A DNA stretch of 64,000 bases from contig OZ059897.1 in the NCBI GenBank assembly GCA_964057225.1, positions 17,174,001 to 17,238,000 of the forward strand, given 5' to 3'. The DNA comes from Auanema rhodensis (taxonomy: Eukaryota; Nematoda; Chromadorea; Rhabditida; Rhabditidae). Positions 56,984 to 64,000 of the stretch are shown here, in pieces. The first letter of the stretch is position 1. Every line of letters starts with the position of its first letter. The notes below the pieces were generated by a model that saw nothing but the letters and a program-made list of their open reading frames with translations, did no database searches and was not told the DNA's origin. The position numbers and the translations under genes are program-made.

Positions 56984-58745
56984 AAGTCATGGTTACCATG
57001 CATCAATATCAATAAAATATTGTTTTTAGACTAATATGGACTCGGGGAATCTAATTTTGAAAACCGCATCTCTTTATCTTTCACGGGAAGCGAGTTACAT
57101 ACCGAGTGCACATCACGTGTACATTTAATTAGCATAAATTAAAGTTCACGTAAATTTCAAAGTCATGGTTACCATGCATCAATATCAATAAAATATTGTT
57201 TTTAGACTAATATGGACTTGGGGAATCTAATTTTGAAAACCGCATCTCTTTATCTTTCACGGGAAGCGAGTTTCATACCAAGTGCACATCGCGTGTACAT
57301 TTAATTAGCATAAATTAAAGTTCACGTGAATTTCAAAGTCATGGTTACCATGCACCAATATGAATAAAAATTTGTTTTCAGACTAATATGGACTTGGGGA
57401 ATCTAATTTTGAAAACCTCATCTCTTCATCTTTCACGGGAAGCGAGTTACATACCAAGTACACATCACGTGTACATTTAATTAGCATAAATTGAAGTTCA
57501 CGTGAATTTCAAAGTCATGGTTACCATGCACCAATATGAATAAGAATTTGTTTTTAGACTAATGTAGACATGGGGAATCTAATTTTGAAAACCGCATCTC
57601 TTTATCTTTCACGGGAAGCGAGATACATACCAAGTGCACACCGCGTGTACATTTAATTATCATAAATTAAAGTTCACGTAAATTTCAAAGTCATGGTTGC
57701 CATGCACCAATATCAATAAAAATTTGGTTTTAGACTAATATGGATATGGGGAATCTAATTTTGAAAACCGCATCTCTTTATCTTTCACGGGAAGCGAGTT
57801 TCATACCAAGTGCACATCACGTGTACATTTAATTAGCATAAATTAAAGTTCACGTAAATTTCGAAGTCATGGTTACCATGCATCAATATCAATAAAATAT
57901 TGTTTTTAGACTAATATGGACTCGGGGAATCTAATTTTGAAAACCGCATCTCTTTATCTTTCACGGGAAGCGAGTTACATACCGAGTGCACATCACGTGT
58001 ACATTTAATTAGCATAAATTAAAGTTCACGTAAATTTCAAAGTCATGGTTACCATGCATCAATATCAATAAAATATTGTTTTTAGACTAATATGGACTTG
58101 GGGAATCTAATTTTGAAAACCGCATCTCTTTATCTTTCACGGGAAGCGAGTTTCATACCAAGTGCACATCGCGTGTACATTTAATTAGCATAAATTAAAG
58201 TTCACGTGAATTTCAAAGTCATGGTTACCATGCACCAATATGAATAAAAATTTGTTTTCAGACTAATATGGACTTGGGGAATCTAATTTTGAAAACCTCA
58301 TCTCTTCATCTTTCACGGGAAGCGAGTTACATACCAAGTACACATCACGTGTACATTTAATTAGCATAAATTGAAGTTCACGTGAATTTCAAAGTCATGG
58401 TTACCATGCACCAATATGAATAAGAATTTGTTTTTAGACTAATGTAGACATGGGGAATCTAATTTTGAAAACCGCATCTCTTTATCTTTCACGGGAAGCG
58501 AGATACATACCAAGTGCACACCGCGTGTACATTTAATTATCATAAATTAAAGTTCACGTAAATTTCAAAGTCATGGTTGCCATGCACCAATATCAATAAA
58601 AATTTGGTTTTAGACTAATATGGATATGGGGAATCTAATTTTGAAAACCGCATCTCTTTATCTTTCACGGGAAGCGAGTTTCATACCAAGTGCACATCAC
58701 GTGTACATTTAATTAGCATAAATTAAAGTTCACGTAAATTTCGAA
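56984..58745. repeat. Exact tandem duplication of a 5-monomer unit (880 bp)
   Basis: The segment 56,984-57,865 recurs at 57,864-58,745, offset exactly 880 bp. Private variants found nowhere else in the window are present in both copies: GAAAACCTCATC (57,411 and 58,291), AATGTAGACATG (about 57,561 and 58,441) and AATTATCATAAA (about 57,655 and 58,535). The edges are TCAAAG/TCGAAG and TCGAAGTC/TCGAACTC differences. It is the clearest recent duplication in the window. Confidence 0.92.
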
Positions 58746-59099
58746 CTCATGGTTACCATGCACTAATATCAATGAAAATTTGGTTTTAGACTAATATGGA
58801 TATGGGGAATCTAATTTTGAAAACCGCATCTCTTTATCTTTCACGTGAAGCGAGTTACATACCAAGTGCACATCACGTGTACATTTAATTAGCATAAATT
58901 GAAGTTCACGTGAATATCAAAGTCATGGTTACCATGCACCAATATCAATAAAAATTTGTTTTTAGACTAATATGGATATGGGGAATCTAATTTTGAAAAC
59001 CGCATCTTTTCATCTTTCACGGGAAGCGAGTTACATACCGAGTGCACATCGCGTGTACATTTAATTAGCATAAATTAAAGTTCACGTAAATTTCAAAGT

Positions 59100-59620
59100 C
59101 ATGGTTACCATGCACCAATATCAATGAAAATTTCTTTTTAGACTAATATGGACTTGGGGAATCTAATTTTGAAAACCGCATCTCTTTATCTTTCACGGGA
59201 AGCGAGTTTCATACCAAGTGCACATCACGTGTACATTTAATTAGCATAAATTAAAGTTCACGTAAATTTCAAAGTCATGGTTACCATGCACCAATATCAA
59301 TGAAAATTTCTTTTTAGACTAATATGGACTTGGGGAATCTAATTTTGAAAACCGCATCTCTTTATCTTTCACGGGAAGCGAGTTTCATACCAAGTGCACA
59401 TCACGTGTACATTTAATTAGCATAAATTAAAGTTCACGTAAATTTCAAAGTCATGGTTACCATGCACCAATATCAATGAAAATTTCTTTTTAGACTAATA
59501 TGGACTTGGGGAATCTAATTTTGAAAACCGCATCTCTTTATCTTTCACGGGAAGCGAGTTTCATACCAAGTGCACATCACGTGTACATTTAATTAGCATA
59601 AATTAAAGTTCACGTAAATT
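59100..59620. repeat. Second run of three near-identical monomers
   Basis: Three consecutive copies of the AATGAAAATTTCTTTTTAG / GACTTGGGG / GAGTTTCATACC subtype, again followed by the TCGAAGTC / CACTAAT / TTTGGTTTTAG monomer, as at 47.3-47.8 kb. Confidence 0.8.
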
Positions 59621-60523
59621 TCGAAGTCATGGTTACCATGCACTAATATCAATGAAAATTTGGTTTTAGACTAATATGGATATGGGGAATCTAATTTTGA
59701 AAACCGCATCTTTTCATCTTTCACGGGAAGCGAGTTACATACCGAGTGCACATCGCGTGTACATTTAATTAGCATAAATTGAAGTTCACGTAAATATCAA
59801 AGTCATGGTTACCATGCACCAATATCAATAAAAATTTGTTTTTAGACTAATATGGATATGGGGAATCTAATTTTGAAAACCGCATCTTTTCATCTTTCAC
59901 GGGAAGCGAGTTACATACCGAGTGCACATCGCGTGTACATTTAATTAGCATAAATTAAAGTTCACGTAAATTTCAAAGTCATGGTTACCATGCATCAATA
60001 TCAATAAAATATTGTTTTTAGACTAATATGGACACGGGGAATCTAATTTTGAAAACCGCATCTCTTTATCTTTCACGGGAAGCGAGTTTCATACCAAGTG
60101 CACATCACGTGTACATTTAATTAGCATAAATTAAAGTTCACGTAAATTTCAAAGTCATGGTTACCATGCACCAATATCAATGAAAATTTCTTTTTAGACT
60201 AATATGGACTTGGGGAATCTAATTTTGAAAACCGCATCTCTTTATCTTTCACGGGAAGCGAGTTTCATACCAAGTGCACATCACGTGTACATTTAATTAG
60301 CATAAATTAAAGTTCACGTAAATTTCGAAGTCATGGTTACCATGCACTAATATCAATAAAAATTTGTTTTTAGACTAATATGGATATGGGGAATCTAATT
60401 TTGAAAACCGCATCTCTTTATCTTTCACGGGAAGCGAGTTACATACCGAGTGCACATCGCGTGTACATTTAATTAGCATAAATGAAAGTTCACGTAAATT
60501 TCAAAGTCATGGTTACCATGCAT

Positions 60524-60782
60524 CAATATCAATAAAATATTGTTTTTAGACTAATATGGACTCGGGGAATCTAATTTTGAAAACCGCATCTCTTTATCTT
60601 TCACGGGAAGCGAGTTTGACATTTACATTTTTGGTACATTTAATTAGCATAAATTGAAGTTCACGTAAATTTAAAATCATCTTTCACGGGAAGCGAGTTT
60701 CATACCAAGTGCACATCACGTGTACATTTAATTAGCATAAATTAAAGTTCACGTAAATTTCAAAGTCATGGTTACCATGCAC
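60524..60782. repeat. Damaged monomer pair: 93 bp missing, with a non-satellite patch
   Basis: Two monomers occupy 259 bp instead of 352. First, after CGAGTTT (ending 60,617) the usual CATACCAAGTGCACATCACGT is replaced by GACATTTACATTTTTG, which is 16 bases in place of 21 and not found in other monomers. Second, AAAATCAT (ending about 60,680) joins directly to CTTTCACGGG, removing 87 bp. The join falls in a shared TCAT, as expected for a deletion at microhomology. The remaining one-base difference is the AAATTTAAAATCAT form. This is the only large length change in the window. Confidence 0.93.
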
Positions 60783-61499
60783 CAATATCAATGAAAATTT
60801 CTTTTTAGACTAATATGGACTTGGGGAATCTAATTTTGAAAACCGCATCTCTTTATCTTTCACGGGAAGCGAGTTTCATACCAAGTGCACATCACGTGTA
60901 CATTTAATTAGCATAAATTGAAGTTCACGTAAATTTAAAATCATGGTTACCATGCACCAATATCAATAAAAATTTGTTTTTAGACTAATATGGACATGGG
61001 GAATCTAATTTTGAAAACCGCATCTCTTTATCTTTCACGGGAAGCGAGTTACATACCGAGTGCACATCACGTGTACATTTAATTAGCATAAATTAAAGTT
61101 CACGTAAATTTCAAAGTCATGGTTACCATGCATCAATATCAATAAAATATTGTTTTTAGACTAATATGGACTTGGGGAATCTAATTTTGAAAACCGCATC
61201 TCTTTATCTTTCACGGGAAGCGAGTTTCATACCAAGTGCACATCACGTGTACATTTAATTAGCATAAATCGAAGTTCACGTAAATTTAAAATCATGGTTA
61301 CCATGCACCAATATCAATAAAAATTTGTTTTTAGACTAATATGAACATGGTGAATCTAATTTTGAAAACCGCATCTCTTTATCTTTCACGGGGAGCGAGT
61401 TTCATACCAAGTGCACATCACGTGTACATTTAATTAGCATAAATTAAAGTTCACGTAAATTTCAAAGTCATGGTTACCATGCACCAATATCAATGAAAA

Positions 61500-64000
61500 T
61501 TTGTTTTTAGACTGATATGGACTTGGGGAATCTAATTTTGAAAACCGCATCTCTTTATCTTTCACGGGAAGCGAGTTTCATACCGAGTGCACATCACGTG
61601 TACATTTAATTAGCATAAATTAAAGTTCACGTAAATTTCAAAGTCATGGTTACCATGCACCAATATCAACAAAAATTTGTTTTCAGACTAATATGGACAT
61701 GGGGAATCTAATTTTGAAAACCGCATCTCTTTATCTTTCACGGGAAGCGAGTTTCATACCAAGTGCACATCACGTGTACATTTAATTAGCATAAATTAAA
61801 GTTCACGTAAATTTCGAAGTCATGGTTACCATGCACTAATATCAATGAAAATTTGGTTTTAGACTAATATGGATATGGGGAATCTAATTTTGAAAACCGC
61901 ATCTCTTTATCTTTCACGTGAAGCGAGTTACATACCAAGTGCACATCACGTGTACATTTAATTAGCATAAATTGAAGTTCACGTAAATTTCAAAGTCATG
62001 GTTACCATGCATCAATATCAATAAAATATTGTTTTTAGACTAATATGGACTTGGGGAATCTAATTTTGAAAACCGCATCTCTTTATCTTTCACGGGAAGC
62101 GAGTTTCATACCAAGTGCACATCACGTGTACATTTAATTAGCATAAATTAAAGTTCACGTAAATTTCAAAGTCATGGTTACCATGCACCAATATCAATGA
62201 AAATTTCTTTTTAGACTAATATGGACTTGGGGAATCTAATTTTGAAAACCGCATCTCTTTATCTTTCACGGGAAGCGAGTTTCATACCAAGTGCACATCA
62301 CGTGTACATTTAATTAGCATAAATTGAAGTTCACGTAAATTTAAAATCATGGTTACCATGCACCAATATCACTAAAAATTTGTTTTTAGACTAATATGAA
62401 CATGGTGAATCTAATTTTGAAAACCGCATCTCTTTATCTTTCACGGGGAGCGAGTTTCATACCAAGTGCACATCACGTGTACATTTAATTAGCATTAATT
62501 AAAGTTCACGTAAATTTCAAAGTCATGGTTACCATGCACCAATATCAATGAAAATTTGTTTTTAGACTGATATGGACTTGGGGAATCTAATTTTGAAAAC
62601 CGCATCTCTTTATCTTTCACGGGAAGCGAGTTTCATACAAGTGCACATCACGTGTACATTTAATTAGCATAAATTAAAGTTCACGTAAATTTCGAAGTCA
62701 TGGTTACCATGCACTAATATCAATGAAAATTTGTTTTTAGACTGATATGGATATGGGGAATCTAATTTGGAAAACCGCATCTTTTCATCTTTCACGGGAA
62801 GCGAGTTACATACCAAGTACACATCACGTGTACATTTAATTAGCATGAATGAAAGTTCACGTAAATTTCAAAGTCATGGTTACCATGCACCAATATCAAT
62901 AAAAATTTGTATTCAGACTAATATGGACATGGGGAATCTAATTTTAAAAACCGCATTTCTTTATCTTTCACGGGAAGCGAGTTTCATACAAGTGCACATC
63001 ACGTGTACATTTAATTAGCATAAATTGAAGTTCACGTAAATTTCAAAGTCATGGTTACCATGCACCAATATGAATAAGAATTTGTTTTTAGACTAATATG
63101 GACATGGGGAATCTAATTTTGAAAACCGCATCTCTTTATCTTTCACGGGAAGCGAGTTACATACCGAGTGCACATCACGTGTACATTTAATTAGCATAAA
63201 TTAAAGTTCACGTAAATTTCAAAGTCATGGTTACCATGCACCAATATCAATGAAAATTTGTTTTTAGACTAATATGGACATGGGGAATCTAATTTTAAAA
63301 ACCGCATCTCTTTATCTTTCACGGGAAGCGAGTTTCATACAAGTGCACATCACGTGTACATTTAATTAGCATAAATTAAAGTTCACGTAAATTTCAAAGT
63401 CATGGTTACCATGCATCAATATCAATAAAATATTGTTTTTAGACTAATATGGACTTGGGGAATCTAATTTTGAAAACCGCATCTCTTTATCTTTCACGGG
63501 AAGCGAGTTTCATACCAAGTGCACATCACGTGTACATTTAATTAGCATAAATTAAAGTTCACGTAAATTTCAAAATCATGGTTACCATGCACCAATATCA
63601 ATAAAAATTTGTTTTCAGACTAATATGGACATGGGGAATCTAATTTTGAAAACCGCATCTCTTCATCTTTCACGGGAAGCGAGTTACATACCAAGTACAC
63701 ATCGCGTGTACATTTAATTAGCATAAATTGAAGTTCACGTGAATTTCAAAGTCATGGTTACCATGCACCAATATGAATAAAAATTTGTTTTTAGACTAAT
63801 GTGGACATGGGAAATCTAATTTTGAAAACCGCATCTCTTTATCTTTCACGGGAAGCGAGATACATACCGAGTGCACATCGCGTGTACATTTAATTAGCAT
63901 AAATTAAAGTTCACGTAAATTTCAAAGTCATGGTTACCATGCACCAATATGAATAAGAATTTGTTTTTAGACTGATATGGACTTGGGGAATCTAATTTTG
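61500..64000. repeat. Right-end zone with local AGACTGATATGG variant
   Basis: AGACTGATATGG, instead of AGACTAATATGG, occurs at about 61,510, 62,565, 62,742 and 63,970 and was not noticed elsewhere in the window. The zone also has three 175-bp CATACAAG monomers in under 0.8 kb (62,636; 62,988; 63,340) and private changes such as AGCATTAATT (about 62,493) and AATTTGGAAAACC (about 62,765). It is a locally homogenised part of the array. Confidence 0.75.
63945..64000. repeat. Partial satellite monomer cut by the window edge
   Basis: The last 56 bases are the start of the 365th monomer, with CAATATGAATAAG followed by the AGACTGATATGG variant and GACTTGGGG. The array evidently continues past the window. 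Confidence 0.97.

Larger units (their letters stand above)
1..64000. repeat. 176-bp satellite DNA array, head-to-tail, whole window
   Basis: The whole window is a tandem array of a 176-bp monomer, all copies in one orientation. With the monomer start set at the CAATAT(C/G)AAT segment, starts fall at 1, 177, 353, 528 and so on, to 63,945. The consensus has 58 G or C in 176 bases (33%). Variable positions are shared by many copies and travel as linked subtypes: C or G at base 7; GTTTTTAG, GGTTTTAG, CTTTTTAG, GTTTTCAG or GTATTCAG near 20-27; ATATGG or ATGTGG near 31-36; GAGATA, GAGTTA or GAGTTT near 89-94; GGTTACC or GGTTGCC at 164-170. Such arrays usually form centromeric or pericentromeric heterochromatin and carry centromeric nucleosomes; that role is inferred. 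There is no inversion, insertion or unique sequence, and no gene anywhere. The array runs off both edges. Confidence 0.98.

Noticed and set aside
60618-60633. Small mobile-element insertion at the odd patch
   Set aside because: The patch is only 16 bases, replaces satellite bases rather than adding to them, and has no target-site duplication or terminal repeats. A repair scar fits better.
62664-62846. Open reading frame of 60 codons on the - strand
   Set aside because: It begins at the CAT found in nearly every monomer (AGCAT) and stays open by chance in one variant monomer. It overlaps the other chance frame and is pure satellite sequence.
62767-63018. Open reading frame of 83 codons on the + strand
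   Set aside because: It starts at TTG, not ATG, and lies wholly inside satellite monomers. It stays open only because local variants (AATTTGGAAAACC, AGCATGAATG and a 175-bp monomer) remove the usual stops. There is no coding context or relative, so it is a chance frame.
1-64000. CRISPR array
   Set aside because: The repeats are contiguous 176-bp units with no unique spacers. All of the unit repeats, and there are no cas genes.
1-64000. Promoter, polyadenylation or G-box elements (CACGTG, AATAAA, TATA-like)
   Set aside because: These short motifs recur in a large share of monomers as part of the repeat consensus and are not tied to any gene. CACGTG is noted only as part of a dyad.
1-64000. 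Telomere-like, rDNA, tRNA or microsatellite tracts
   Set aside because: No short-unit repeats, rRNA or tRNA-like segments were seen. The A/T runs are parts of the 176-bp unit.

Overview
The window is one uninterrupted tandem satellite DNA array from edge to edge. I see no gene, RNA gene, transposon, CRISPR array or unique sequence in it. The repeat unit is 176 bp, about 33% G+C by hand count of the consensus, and every copy lies head-to-tail in the same orientation. Counting each monomer from the C of its CAATAT(C/G)AAT segment, the first starts at base 1 and the last (partial) at 63,945, which gives 364 monomer units plus 56 bp. The length balances exactly: 20 monomers lack one C (CATACAAG instead of CATACCAAG), 7 lack one base in AAATTTAAAATCAT, and one damaged pair near 60.6 kb has lost 93 bp.

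This kind of sequence is typical of a eukaryotic centromere or pericentromere: a nucleosome-sized monomer, AT-rich, with higher-order repeats (HORs) and no genes. The species cannot be named from the sequence. The monomer length and a short stretch (AGACTAATATGGACTTGGGG) recall, from memory only, the centromeric satellite family of Arabidopsis and other Brassicaceae. That is a weak hint that a similarity search should test. A plant is my preferred guess, but an animal is not excluded.

Layout. Monomers fall into recurring subtypes defined by linked variants. These subtypes recur in ordered blocks. A marker monomer (usually GAACATGGTG upstream of CGGGGAGCGAGTTTC) occurs at about 0.09, 6.9, 14.3, 19.6, 22.8, 25.1, 27.7, 33.0, 36.3, 41.4, 44.8, 61.4 and 62.4 kb. 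Its spacings are 39, 42, 30, 18, 13, 15, 30, 19, 29, 19, 95 and 6 monomers, so there is no single fixed HOR length. Within this are clear recent duplications: 3-mer (5.0-6.1 kb), 6-mer (20.1-22.2 kb), 15-mer (25.1-30.3 kb), 19-mer offset (40.3-46.2 kb), 3-mer (42.9-43.6 kb), 10-mer (47.8-51.1 kb), 14-mer offset (51.2-54.9 kb) and 5-mer (57.0-58.7 kb). A segment of about 2.5 kb also recurs at 20.3 and 30.5 kb, with a shorter third copy near 39.2 kb. The right end (61.5-64 kb) carries its own local variant.

Monomer content. Each copy carries a segment resembling the CENP-B box (13/17 at best, 7 of the 9 essential bases) and several short dyad symmetries. Many of the differences between monomers are C/T or G/A changes at CpG positions, which fits a long history of cytosine methylation. 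The working picture is a structural, probably centromeric, array evolving by unequal exchange, with constraint on length and on a few motifs.
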